DNA of 64,000 nt, taken from the NCBI GenBank assembly GCA_009760855.2, contig WPIO01000042.1, positions 2,405,001-2,469,000 of the forward strand, in the 5' to 3' direction. Both the position numbers and the translations under genes were made by a program. Below are positions 38,601-47,075 of this stretch, one piece after another; the first letter of the stretch is position 1, and each line of letters begins with the position of its first letter. The notes under the pieces were generated by a model that was given only the letters and a program-made list of their open reading frames with translations, did not search any database and was not told the DNA's origin. The DNA is from Cristatella mucedo. Taxonomy: Eukaryota > Bryozoa > Phylactolaemata > Cristatellidae.

Positions 38601-40870
38601 ACTCACGACAGACAAGCCTAGATGTAGAGTTGTGCTCCAGCTGTGAGTGCATGATTGAACAGGCCGGTAGACCAGCAAGCAGCGAGTTACAGAAGGCTGC
38701 TGTAAACCATACGCTGTCTGGGGGTGCTATAATAAAAGCTGGCCGACGCCGACAAAAGTGCACGAAGATAACAGTGAGTAGTTAAAAACGCACAGACAGA
38801 GGCTATGAATGATGTGGCACGCGAAGGCTGTGGCACTGGTTAACTGATATAATATGGGTGGGAGTCACCGGAAGGCGATTGAGGAAGCCGAGCATTGGGG
38901 CGAGGGACGCCGGCCTGTGCACACCATTGCTCAACATGACATATTAGTCATGGAGAAAACCGTTTCTCAGAAGCAAAGAGATCATCTTTTACATGATGGA
39001 TTCAGAGGTGCGCAGAGATAGAATTCTTGCAGATGGAAGCATTTCATGGAGATGTTCTAGAAAAGATTGTTCTGCGCGTATCCGGATCAGTGGTAATGAT
39101 GTTGTTGTGACAGAGCACGACCATGCGCCAAATCCTGATAAAAAGGAAGCAACTAAGGTTGTTGCAGAAATTCGTCGACGAGCCGTGACAACCGTGGAGA
39201 AACCTCGACAAATCATCCGACAGAGCGAAGCTGGAGTTTCATTGGAGGTAGCCAGTCATCTTCCGAAAAGTGCAGCTTTTCAGTGACAACGAAAGCTACG
39301 GGCCGTTCCATACGGTCCGAAGTTAACTCTCCGAAAGCTGCTTGAATTGCAGCCAACTCTGAATCCGGCAAGTATCATGTCAGATTTTGAGAAAGCCATT
39401 CAGAATGCCACTTCAACCGGCTTCCCGGGAGCGCGGCTAGTTGGATGCTTGTTTCATCTCAAACAGAATCTTTGGCGCAAGATTTAGGATTTCAATCTTG
39501 CAACAGCATACCTTGACGAAAATCTGTGAATGCACGTCAAAATGTTAGCTATAAGCAATGTTCCTATAGTGGATGTTCCTCCTACTTTTGAAAAATTGGC
39601 CGATGACTACCCTTCTCTAAAGGCACCATCGATCAACTACTGGGAAGACGTATACATTAAGCAGACAACAAAGAGGTTGACGTGCAAATCCATGGTTTCC
39701 TTTGCAACTGTAGACTGTTCGTGCTCGCATCATCGACAACCTACCTCGCACCAACCACTCGGTTGAGGCCTGGCAGCAATCTTCTCAACAAACGGTCGAT
39801 TGCCAACACCCGTCTTTATGCAAACTGGTTGAACACTTCTATCACGAACAGGATCACTACGAATTGAAGATCGAGATATTTCGTTCAGGGATCAGACATA
39901 AGGAAGCATCCAAGTCGAAATATGTTCGCCTTCATCAATGCCTGGAGGCGTTGATGCCAACATATGGAAAAGTTATAGTAGGAGCTTACCTTCGAGGAAT
40001 CGCACAAAACCTGAGCATCGAATTAATAAATAGCCTATAATAGCATTATTAGGCTATTTTAACTTTCTATATAGCTAGCCATACCATTTAAAGAAATGTA
40101 AAGCCGGTATACATTATAATTTGGTGTGAGTTATACTCTATATTTTTTTTCTAATAAAATTATTATGAATATATATCTTTAAACCAGTTCTCAAAAAAAT
40201 TTGTGCTGGCATTTGTTGGCGTGCTCTTATTTCGTGCGCTTATGTCGGGTTATCCATCTGGGCGAGGGCACACAGTCTGCATAGTCAGAGGGGCAAACAG
40301 GCTAGGCATGTGAGTTAGTTGTGATGTAGCATTCTACCAATGATAACGGGTCGAAAGGAAGATTGAACAGCAGGGGCGATGAAGATATTTTCGCTCCGAC
40401 AGAAACAATGTCAAAGAGTCTTAAGGTTTCGCTATTCACAGATAGCTCTGGATTTGGAGGAGGGCACACTGTGGACTAAATGAGATCCGCATGTGATCAT
40501 TTAAGCAGAATTTGGTAATAGTAGGGGGTGGTAGCATAAACTTATGGGAGAATATTTGAACTGGTGTGTGACCCCGTGTTGTGATCAAAGTCAAGCACAT
40601 GAGCCACAAGAGAAAATGAGCCGGTCTGTTCGTGACATTTGGCACGTAATACGACAGCTAAGTTGTGAAAATGAATGTTAAAGGTTTCTTTGCCTGGCGG
40701 CTTGCTTTCTGAACGCTTTCTTTGGCGGAAGGCTAGCATTCGTTTTCCATGTTTTGTAGAAATTGGATAAAGAAGCCGACGATAATTACCTTGGCTCTGA
40801 TTGGGCCGACTCCCAGGCTCTCAAGCGTCAGTTTCAGGGACTGACAAATATCAAGTGGGGCCCACGATAG
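23868..40870 (+). CDS. CFAP298: Cilia- and flagella-associated protein 298, complete, 7 exons
   Basis: CFAP298 (C21orf59, kurly) is needed for outer dynein arm assembly and motile cilia; human mutations cause primary ciliary dyskinesia. My join is 23868-24006, 24990-25157, 25837-25904, 29563-29721, 31832-31963, 35735-35830 and 40760-40870. It gives 290 residues, the same length as the human protein, with every junction GT-AG and in phase. The start context AAAAATGG and the N-terminus MVKIHIKKGDESQFLYETP match homologues. Further blocks in order: YNGRLKVHRLCA, LAEHGITLPPNMQGLTEEQ, KIGRRNGR, VYPMGLPPHDPIYEELENTE, LWWASKELQRGKKLCDFIGK, NEKTKIVAKLQ, EEQKQMMAYYFRKQEEMK and WADSQALKRQFQGL then TNIKWGPR-stop. 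Introns total 16 kb and hold LINE, SINE and MULE remnants. It is probably expressed where motile cilia form. Confidence 0.96.
24990..25157 (+). CDS. CFAP298: CFAP298 exon 2
   Basis: Acceptor ctctttgcag, donor gtgcgt, phase 1 both sides. Encodes TEQLAEHGITLPPNMQGLTE through KIGRRNGR. Confidence 0.95.
25325..25612 (+). mobile_element. LINE family 1 3' end in CFAP298 intron 2
   Basis: It starts at the codons for FRAAFSGSL-stop and runs through the whole 3' UTR (GTGCTTATGCGTGCTGACAC) to AAAGCGCCTAGAGAGAG and (ATT)n. It is close in sequence to the copy at 12.0-13.1 kb. Confidence 0.85.
25837..25904 (+). CDS. CFAP298: CFAP298 exon 3
   Basis: Acceptor gatcgttgcag, donor gttggt, 68 nt. Encodes APNGRMKEVLLKTVKEAKDM then ISK, matching the human APNEKMKQVLKKTIEEAK region. 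Confidence 0.93.
26210..26369 (-). mobile_element. SINE family 1 copy in CFAP298 intron 3
   Basis: Tail TTATTTGTATAGCACCCCAA, body CTCTATTCAGGTGCTTCACA, B box GGGCTCGAGCCC, and an A-box region disrupted by a poly-G/(GT) run at 26310-26330. Confidence 0.75.
26400..26930 (+). mobile_element. LINE family 1 RT fragment in CFAP298 intron 3
   Basis: With frameshifts it reads SLANIITEYNLGFNFYANYT, then RTWMASSF-like and IKSACFQLGNI, collinear with 12010-12440. The catalytic YADD box is degraded to YANY. Confidence 0.7.
27001..27044. repeat. (TA)n microsatellite
   Basis: Pure TA tract in CFAP298 intron 3. The stretch between it and the next LINE fragment (27050-27990) shows nothing recognisable. 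Confidence 0.95.
28010..28565 (+). mobile_element. LINE family 1 3' fragment in CFAP298 intron 3
   Basis: It begins LTFRSTHSL, continues through a decayed TFKKKLETHLFITAFSGSL and the 3' UTR, and ends GTAAAGTACGTAGAAAGAG then ATTATTATT-like tail. A GAATGAATGAATTC insertion splits it at 28048. Confidence 0.75.
28960..29095 (-). mobile_element. SINE family 2 copy
   Basis: TTGCAGCAGCAACAAAAGAT is the family core in reverse, followed by CGCAGGATTTGAAACC (decayed B box) and CCTCGGGGCCTCGGTC. Confidence 0.55.
29290..29402. repeat. (TG)n-rich microsatellite
   Basis: TG repeats with CA and TGTA interruptions, 160 bases upstream of CFAP298 exon 4. Confidence 0.9.
29563..29721 (+). CDS. CFAP298: CFAP298 exon 4
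   Basis: Acceptor tcgcattgtag, donor gtatca, 53 codons. Encodes KRVAEDQCLTQKVVAEAIAI, then LRGAITIVYPMGLPPHDPI and EDLSGTQ. Confidence 0.95.
30020..30500 (-). mobile_element. LINE family 1 3' fragment in CFAP298 intron 4
   Basis: (AAT)n at 30020-30052, then the family 3' UTR in reverse, and a minus-strand open stretch SLQIPRTNLTSFGDRAFSSY, APKAWNSLPTCVRTSPDLT and FRTAFSGSL. It is 5'-truncated at about 30500. Confidence 0.85.
31480..31605 (+). mobile_element. LINE family 1 or SINE family 1 3' tail
   Basis: GTAAAGTGTGTAGAGCAAGA, then TTTTAGGACACTATGCAAAC and (ATA)n. The tail is shared by both families, so the parent cannot be decided. Confidence 0.5.
31832..31963 (+). CDS. CFAP298: CFAP298 exon 5
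   Basis: Acceptor tcatttag, donor gtgagg, 44 codons. Encodes ASLEVVPEDLATLWWASKEL and GKNEKTKIVAKLQK. Confidence 0.95.
32104..32180. repeat. (TG)n microsatellite
   Basis: TG tract followed by TGCG/TGTA variants, 140 bases downstream of CFAP298 exon 5. Confidence 0.9.
32340..32428 (-). mobile_element. tRNA-derived segment (third SINE head)
   Basis: On the minus strand AGCTCAATCGGTAGAGTGTT followed by GGACC is a textbook tRNA D-arm/A box, and GGATCGAGTTGCCGG about 40 bases later is a B-box-like T arm. Acceptor-stem pairing is not convincing, so it is more likely a SINE head or tRNA pseudogene than a tRNA gene. Confidence 0.45.
32540..32700 (+). mobile_element. SINE family 1 copy in CFAP298 intron 5
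   Basis: Head GGTGTTGAAGTGCTCGCC with a partly duplicated GCTCGCCTTTGACGACC, B box GAGCTTGAGCCC, body AAGTGCCTAGGTAGAGATTA and tail GGGTGCTATACAAATGAATC. Confidence 0.75.
34080..34400 (+). mobile_element. Decayed LINE RT fragment
   Basis: In shifting frames it reads DRPRGVL and then FHFCTDETQLCLGRSF, corresponding to the PQGSVLGPLL and YxDDTQL blocks of the resident LINEs. Stops interrupt it. Confidence 0.5.
34430..35010 (-). mobile_element. LINE family 2 copy split by (GA)n
   Basis: The 3' UTR (TTTCGGCATGCATACGATAG) and the C-terminal coding region in reverse are recognisable, down to CATGCAGCCACATTCATTAA (mirror of the NMAA segment at 15.43 kb). A (GA)n tract at 34604-34655 has expanded inside it. 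Confidence 0.7.
34604..34655. repeat. (GA)n microsatellite
   Basis: GA tract inside the LINE family 2 copy, at the position of the codons for the FLRND motif. Confidence 0.9.
35233..35305 (-). mobile_element. LTR-end-like segment, second copy
   Basis: Homologous to 11399-11470: TGTAGTTTTGGTTATCG, GCCAGCCGACGAGCAAC and TTTATT. The minus reading gives AATAAACTGGTGGTGTTGC and ends ACTACA. A GTTAC flanks it at 35228-35232. Confidence 0.4.
35600..35666. repeat. (TA)n microsatellite
   Basis: Pure TA tract ending about 68 bases upstream of CFAP298 exon 6. Confidence 0.95.
35735..35830 (+). CDS. CFAP298: CFAP298 exon 6
   Basis: Acceptor tctttccag, donor gtaggt, 32 codons. Encodes QGQGTPGREPVVSEEEQKQM and AYYFRKQEEMK. 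Confidence 0.95.
36120..38070. other. CFAP298 intron 6, first part: nothing firmly recognised
   Basis: A strongly decayed LINE family 2 3' fragment may lie at about 36150-36360 on the minus strand, and an (ATT)n tract at 36573-36600 could be a LINE family 1 tail. No coding exon of any gene was supported. Confidence 0.35.
38078..38715 (-). mobile_element. LINE family 1 3' fragment in CFAP298 intron 6
   Basis: The 3' UTR (GTAGCATGCACAGTGTCAAC) is followed on the minus strand by a decayed C-terminal region: RLVCRECHSCQITQLLTNLH, WLPVKQRIDLKVLLFAFRSL and LASAYVSEL. The copy has no simple (ATT)n tail left. Confidence 0.8.
38950..40020 (+). pseudogene. MULE-type transposase relic with FLYWCH zinc finger
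   Basis: The N-terminal part reads SQKQRDHLLHDGF, then (shifted) ILADGSISWRCSRKDCSARI, IRISGNDVVVTEHDHAPNP, a FLYWCH finger with C, C, H, H ligands visible (WRCSRKDC and EHDH). Next comes the MULE transposase core: LQPTLNPASIMSDFEKAIQN and LVGCLFHLKQNLWRKI, where DFE is the catalytic acidic block and C-x2-H the following motif. The C-terminal part reads RIIDNLPRTNHSVEAWQQSS. A stop and several frameshifts make it inactive. It sits in intron 6 of CFAP298 on the same strand, and a weak AATAGCCTA/TAGGCTATT hairpin follows it at 40029-40058. Confidence 0.82.
40760..40870 (+). CDS. CFAP298: CFAP298 exon 7
   Basis: Acceptor gttttgtag, 36 codons and TAG. Encodes KLDKEADDNYLGSDWADSQA and the invariant C-terminus IKWGPR. 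No canonical AATAAA was found in the following 300 bases. Confidence 0.95.
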   Translation, partial: KLDKEADDNYLGSDWADSQALKRQFQGLTNIKWGPR

Positions 40871-41570
40871 CATTTGGACTTCAAACTAACGTATTTTCAG
40901 CCTTTAATTTGTTATGGCGTATGCCTGCGTATCATATATATTGACTGTGAGCTTCGTAAATATATTGTTTCAATAATCGATGTGCTTGCTTTATCGTAGG
41001 TGTGTTCAGCACAGTTCAAGAACTCACGCGAGCCATCGGAGTTGTGGCCATGCCACTTCCCATCAGGCGCCTGCTCTAGCAACAGCTAAGCCGCCATTTT
41101 CTTATGGCTCCTCGTCAAAGAATTTATTGTATTATTTCGGTTGCGCGATTTTATTAGAAAGAGACTTGAACCCTGTGTGCGAAGTTTTACCTCAGACTTT
41201 AACTCACTTGCGTAATACCGAAAATTATGCAATCCAACCTGATATTAGCAAAGTGTAAGAGATGTAGAAGAAAGCAAGAAACACAGAGGCAAATGGGAGC
41301 AGGTATTTTTTACTTACATTATTCAAATGGTAACTAGGCGGTGGAGTTCCATGAAGGGTGTAAGTAAATACCCATTGCTTCAGGACAGGTGTAACACAAG
41401 CTAAGTACTTCATAGCCCGAAATCGATGAATTTTTCTACCGGTACTTTTTCCAGATGACAAGTTTGCTGAACATTGGCTGGAACATGATGCTCCTGAGTG
41501 ATAAAAGCCCATGAGACACGAGTCCTAGGCTCCTTTAAAAAATCTGTTTACAAGCTATGAATGCATAGGC
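40871..41570. other. CFAP298 3' flank
   Basis: Presumed 3' UTR and intergenic DNA. No AATAAA close to the stop was seen, and no other gene. Confidence 0.4.
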
Positions 41571-41574
41571 CACC

Positions 41575-43130
41575 TTAAGCAGTCCTACATTCTGCCTGTC
41601 TCTTTCCTATAAAAAAATAATACATTTGTATAACAGAACTCAATCTCTTTCTAGGCACTTTGCATTTGCTGCAAAGGAAGCATGATCGAATGGTTAGTGG
41701 TAGCATGCTCAATGACAATAAACATAACATTGCTAGAGGTGACATGTACTGGGTCAGTATGCACATTCTGTAAGTGGCAACATGGGCAGTTGCAGCATGC
41801 ATGCATGCATAAGTAGACAAAGGACGAATCTCACGGACTCAACTGAAAGCTGTGATAAATAGATGCATTTACAGCTTTTTAAATGTCAAGTCAGGTGATG
41901 TGACGTCATTTGGCAGTGAGTTCCTGCCTTTGGGAGCATGCTAAGGGTGTGGTCTCTGAAAGATTTGAGCTTTGTATGAGGTCTAGCTAAATGATTTGAG
42001 TCAGAACAGCAGGTGGTACGAAGCCTAACCGAGTGTGGGAGTAGGTCTGATAGGTATGCTGGAGCCAGAGAATGAAGAGACCAAACATGAGTGACAAAAC
42101 CTTGAAGTCGAGGCATTGCTTGACTGTGAGCCAGTTCATGTCGGCTAGAAGTTGTGTGATTTGGCAATTGCGACACTCAAGACAGACAAGCCTAGCCGAA
42201 GAAGTTTTCACGAACTTTTATGGGCGTAATTAGATAGGCCAAAAGACCTGCTAGCAATGAGTAACAGAAGTCGAAAAAGTAAGTAGCAAATGTATGGACC
42301 AAATTGGACCGGGTATCTATTGCTAAACAGGCCCAGATTTTTACAATGCTATGTAGCTGTAAGTAGGCAGGTGACTGTGGAGCAGATGTGGTCGTCTGGT
42401 GAAAGGTCACTTTGGAACAATCCCCTAGGTATCTTGCAGATCCATAGAACATATGCTGACAGAGCTGATTTTGAGCATTGAACCATCCAGGTTTTGAGTC
42501 GCACTTGGTTGTCCGTCACTATTAAGTTGGTTTTTATTGTCATTAAATTTGAGAAAGGTTGCTGCCATCCATATACACATGTCAGCAATACATGAAGCAA
42601 GGGAGTTGTGAGAATTCGATGTGTTGGACAGCTGGAGGGGATCAAAGCATAGGTACTACTGCTGTGTGTCATTTGCATAGAAGTAAAAGCCTAGATTGTG
42701 CTTGACGATCACATCGGCAAGAGGGAGAGTATAAATTGTGAAAACTTTAGCTGACCGTGCACACGGCCCTGAGGTACTCTCCCACATACACCCAGTCGTT
42801 CCTCTGATGACTTTTGTCCGTTTGCATCAGTACACTGGAGCCTCCCACTGTGCTGGGATCTGAACCGTTGAAGTGCATGCCAGTGATGCCTAGGTGAGGT
42901 GAGAGGCGCTCGAGAAGGACTTGGCGATCAATAATATCAAACAAAGTTCGAAAGTTTGAAGATCGAGCAAAACAAGCAGACTTTACCTAAGTCTGCATTT
43001 CTGGGGTCATGCGTTATTAACCCAAAGGAATGCTGACTCGGTGGAGTGATTAGCTCTAAAATTAGACTGGAACTTGCTTGGTTTGCAGTTTCAAGATACG
43101 AGTTCAGCTTGTCTGCCACAACTCGCTCTC
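41575..43130 (-). mobile_element. LINE family 1, longest copy in the window
   Basis: From its 3' end (41630, with CTCTTTCTAGGCACTTTGCA) it runs back on the minus strand through C-terminal blocks (LVCLECRNCQITQLLADMNW), a middle part with LKTWMVQCSKSALSA, RT motifs with decayed YANDTQ, FDIIDRQVLLERLSPHLGIT and MADKLNSYLETANQASSSLI at 43000-43119. These are the fingers and palm blocks missing from the 12-kb copy. Frameshifts and stops are frequent. Confidence 0.8.
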
Positions 43131-43149
43131 AGTGATCCGTGATGGCACA

Positions 43150-43315
43150 ACACACTAGAATAGGCGGTTGCTTTTCATGACCATAACCATGACCATGTCC
43201 CGACGTCGTAGTTTCGAATCCTGTGGTTGGTGATTCTTTATCGTGGCTGCAAGCGGTGGGTTCTCTTGGTTCTCTTGGCTTGGCTTTCTTTGTTAGTGGC
43301 CTAATAAGGTGCAGG
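43150..43315 (+). mobile_element. SINE family 2 copy
   Basis: B box GTAGTTTCGAATCCTGTGG, core GGTGATTCTTTATCGTGGCT and TGCAAGCGG. A (CCATGA)-type triplication at 43177-43196 disrupts the head. Confidence 0.6.
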
Positions 43316-43329
43316 GACATGACTTGTGG

Positions 43330-44050
43330 CCAAGGACATGTATTATGCTAACTAGGCATGGCAGCAGCACGTCTATGCAGAGTAAAAGCAGAAAAGCTGG
43401 AGTAGGGTCTAGAGGACTAGTTGTCTTCTTCGACTTAAATATGAATATCAGCACGAGGTCACTCGTAGCCTTTTTGTACGTAGACATTGAGGTGCTGGAT
43501 CGCAGATTTGAGGGAGAGAAGACCTTGTGGATGTTATTGACGGACGTGAGTCCAGAGAGGATGCTGCTAGCTTCGGGATGGACTCTCTGATCTTGTCCGT
43601 CTTGCTGACAAATAAGCGATCAGCCAGATCATCAGGTGAGGAGCTAACCCGTAAGCGGTTAATGAGATGCTTGAGGGTAGACAACAGAATTGAATTTTCG
43701 GATAGTGCAACTGTGATTCAGGAATATTTATGTAGAAACTAGGTTTGACCTAGAACAAACTGTGAATGGGAAGTCGCTGCATGGTCAGAGCAGCTTGAAG
43801 CCGGGTCAGCTAGCCTTACTGATAACAGGAAGACATTGGTATCAATAGACTGATAACTAAACCTCTTGCTCGGCACCGAGCATACTCTGGAAAGGGCTCG
43901 CAAACGCGCCTCACCTCGAACTCTCATGCATGATCGAGCTTCGCTTGTGGGAGCATGATGGATGGCTTGGGCTGAGCAGCACAAGCAAGTTTGCCATCGC
44001 TCCACCCGTTGTAAGTGCTGCTTATCCTTTCACATAGAAAATGCTCACAA
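43330..44050. other. Unassigned DNA between SINE and LTR
   Basis: Open frames here (for instance 43309-43590 on + and 43739-44005 on -) show no conserved motif. I see no supported feature. Confidence 0.35.
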
Positions 44051-44057
44051 TACCTTG

Positions 44058-45394
44058 TGTAGCGCCCGGCTGGCTTTGGCTGAATTTTAGCGCGAACAAG
44101 AGCTGTTCGGCGGCGGGCTAGAGCCCCTTTGTCCTGGAGCAGTGAGCCAGAGAGGAGCGTCAGTGCGGTTAGAGAGGAAGCGCTTAGGAGCAGGCCAGGA
44201 AGCTCTGAGACGAGCGTCGGCGATTCGGCCTTTAGAATTGGCCCGATACTCGCGGAAGCTGCTGATAGATGTTGGCTGGCCTGTCAACCCCCGCCTTCCC
44301 TCTTTCCAAGAAAGAATCTTCTGGAACCCATTCGCCATTCAAGCTGGACGGAGGTGCCCTGCCAGTGGCCTGGGAACGGTAGTCATTCCTTTCCGTAATG
44401 GGCCAAGGTGTCCGGGCCCAATACCACTAAGCTCTTGCCCCATTGTCTCAGCCAAGTATTTAAGAGTCGAGCGACGCTCGCTCTGTGTTTTTTGCCTCGT
44501 GTCTTTTGTCTCTGGTCCGGCTCTGCGCCTCGACGCCGTCGGGCACTCGTTTCTCTCTAAAAGCGAGGGAGGAGGGCGGGCTGTCCGCCGACGATGGACG
44601 GAACAAGACGAGACAGCTCTAGGAGGATTCGGTGGAACCCCACCGAACACGGTCGTATCGCGCCCGAGCTGGCATTTTGTGTGTTCTTTCGTGTTTTGTG
44701 TTTCTTTTGTGTCGTGTGTGTGTGCGCGCTAGCACGTGGTCTCGGCATAGGGATTTGCCGGCGCGAGCTAGGCGTAGTTGGCGTGTGTGGAGCTCTAGTT
44801 CACCGGGTAGGGTTTAGGCTCCGGGTCGCGCTTCAGTGTGGAGAAGTATTTCCTCCGCAGGAGTGCTTGAGTTGGCGTGTGTGGAGTATTCCGGTCGCAC
44901 TGGTGGAAACCGAGTTCTAGTTCACCGGGTAGGGTTTAGACTCCGGTTCGCACTTCAGTGTGGAGAAGTACTCCCTCCGCTCGAGTGTTTAAGTTGGCGT
45001 GTTTGGGGTATTCCCTCGGCACAGGTGGGAACGGATTCCTAGTTCACCGGTTAGGGTTTAGGGTCCGGGTCGCGCTTAGTGTAGAGGAGTATTCCCTCCG
45101 CAAGAGTGTTGAACGTGCGAGGAGTGTGGAGATAAAGCTGAACTAGACGCGCAGCGACTTTGTGCGCTTGCGAATAAAGTTCAGTAAAATCCCCAATTTG
45201 TGTGTCTTGCTTCCAATTCACGCCGCGGACTCACGACCCCCTTTAGTAACGGTAAGCAGGTCAGCGCCAGAAACGCTCGTTTCGTGGCGGCCAGCTTATT
45301 GCGCGTAGGCGCGCACCGAACGGCATTAGGCGATAGGCTACGCCGCTAGGTAAGCGGCAGGTCAAGCTTACCCCGCCGAGCCTTCGGCGTTACA
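44058..45394 (+). mobile_element. Solo LTR, 1337 bp, with 4-bp target duplication
   Basis: The element starts TGTAGCGCC and ends GGCGTTACA, near-perfect terminal inverted repeats of the TG..CA type. CTTG is duplicated directly on both sides (44054-44057 and 45395-45398). A TATTTAAGAG box near 44457 and AATAAA at 45173-45178 give a U3-R-U5 layout on the plus strand. No gag-pol sequence adjoins, so it is a solo LTR left by LTR-LTR recombination. The 4-bp duplication and TG..CA ends suit Ty3/gypsy or BEL, but the family is undecided. Confidence 0.8.
44776..45111 (+). repeat. Three tandem repeats inside the LTR
   Basis: Copies begin at 44776, 44870 and 44992 with AGTTGGCGTGTGTGG or variants, and each holds CTAGTTCACCGGGTAGGGTT and CAGTGTGGAGAAGTA. 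The first is about 94 bp, the others about 120 bp, because the first lacks the GTATTCC..GGAAACC part. Confidence 0.88.
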
Positions 45395-45479
45395 CTTGTG
45401 GTAAAGCACCTGTGCATGCCAATATCTCAACTCAAATGGGTAACGCGTGGAAAAGTCCTCTGTATGTGGGCCGTGATAG

Positions 45480-45605
45480 CCCTGCCCTGGTGGTGCTTGC
45501 TGTTAACGACCGACGTCCAATCCTGCAGTTAGTTGGGCGATCCTTTATTGCCAACTATAAATGGTAATAGCCGATAAGGCCGCCCTGCTGCTATAGAAAG
45601 GATGT
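45480..45605 (+). mobile_element. SINE family 2 copy
   Basis: The core GGGCGATCCTTTATTGCCAA is preceded by a decayed B box (CGTCCAATCCTGC) and followed by AAGGCCGCCCTGCTGCTATA. Confidence 0.6.
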
Positions 45606-46446
45606 TAAATTAGGTAATGTTTTTTATTTGTTTGCATCAGCTCATGTTCACATAAGCATTTGTCACATCAAATTGCAACACAGGTTGACACGTGCACTAC
45701 TTCGTGTCAGCCTTTCAGCAGCTCAAATTCAACTGCCTACCTCATCCAGGGCCAAGCTTAATAATAACAACAGCCTCAAAAAATGAAAATTGATTTAATT
45801 TGAAGAGCCGAAATATAAAAATGTCAATTATAGGCACTTTATAGTCAGTCTAGTACACTTCAAAAAGGGGGACAATTAAGCATACCCACTCACTAGAGAG
45901 GACAAAATACCCAGAAACTGAAAAGCATAAAAGAAATTTTCGCATGGAATGAGCAATTGCTCAGGAGTAGAGAATATGTTTATTATAATCTTGTCATGCC
46001 ACTGAATGTCGTGGTTTAAGTTCATTGAATTCCGCGACTGCTTCCGGGGCTGTAATCTGAAACTGCTGCATAGCCTCGCAAGTAGACTGAATTCCCGATG
46101 GGTCCTAAAACACAAAGTATGCTAAAAAGTACAAAGTAGCTAGCATGGGTAGATTTAAGGTTTCCTCAATGAGCGACAACGTGGAAATTAATTACTGAGA
46201 TTCAGTCAATTTGACAACTGAGGCAATGCAAAATGAACACTTCGTTGTCGGCCACGAGTGCCTGCCATCCAAATACACTGCAAGGCAGAGTGAATACGTA
46301 AGCTAGGCCAAGCAGCCTTGCATCCTAGCAACTTCATTAGCATCTCATAATAATCAGTTAGTAAATAAAATAAGGGTCTCAAAATGAATCATGCAAGAGT
46401 AAGCGGTTCGTTAATGGTGAGCACCAACTGGTTCCTGAGATGGGTT

Positions 46447-46700
46447 TCAGATTGGCGAATCATCTGCATATTGGATATTGACACACAGCGGCATGAGAGA
46501 GATATCAGCAACCAAGAAAATACCTTCATACCATCTGGAATTGATCACAAGATCAATTGTGTAATGAACAGGCCGTGGGTGAGATGAAGCATTTTGTCTA
46601 CCGATGCGTACAAAAAGCTGCTTAGACTTCCAGAGCACTATAAAAAACCTTCCTGTAACACCTGCAACATGGTCTTTGTGGAGTACAGATTGGGAATATT
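46447..46700 (-). mobile_element. Decayed LINE remnants
   Basis: The minus frame reads LMPLCVNIQYADDSPI, an RT catalytic-box lookalike. On the plus strand 46650-46690 holds CCTGTAACACCTGCAACATG, the 3' UTR motif of LINE family 2. Both are fragments. Confidence 0.35.
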
Positions 46701-46719
46701 ATATATATATACACACATA

Positions 46720-46783
<64 letters not shown>

Positions 46784-46785
46784 CA
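46700..46785. repeat. (TA)n microsatellite
   Basis: TA repeats with two TACACA/TACATA interruptions. Confidence 0.95.
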
Positions 46786-47075
46786 AACTCAAAACTGGTT
46801 AGCCAGCTTACTTGGACCAAAAATTACCGCATAACAAAGAGAAAACATACTGTTTGTAGATATGTATTTAGTGTGACTTCGTCCCACTGCAGGGACAGGT
46901 GCCTGAAAGAACGATGGCAAGCTTTCTCGCGGCACTGCACCTCCCTACATCGATCGCTGCTCTCTGCTCCTCGTGGCGATTCATAGCTCGAAAGAAGATC
47001 TCTGCTCGCTGCTAGCTGCAAGCTGGCGAGTTGCCGTTGCAGAAAAGCTCGACGCTTTAAAGCGACTGGGGCGAC

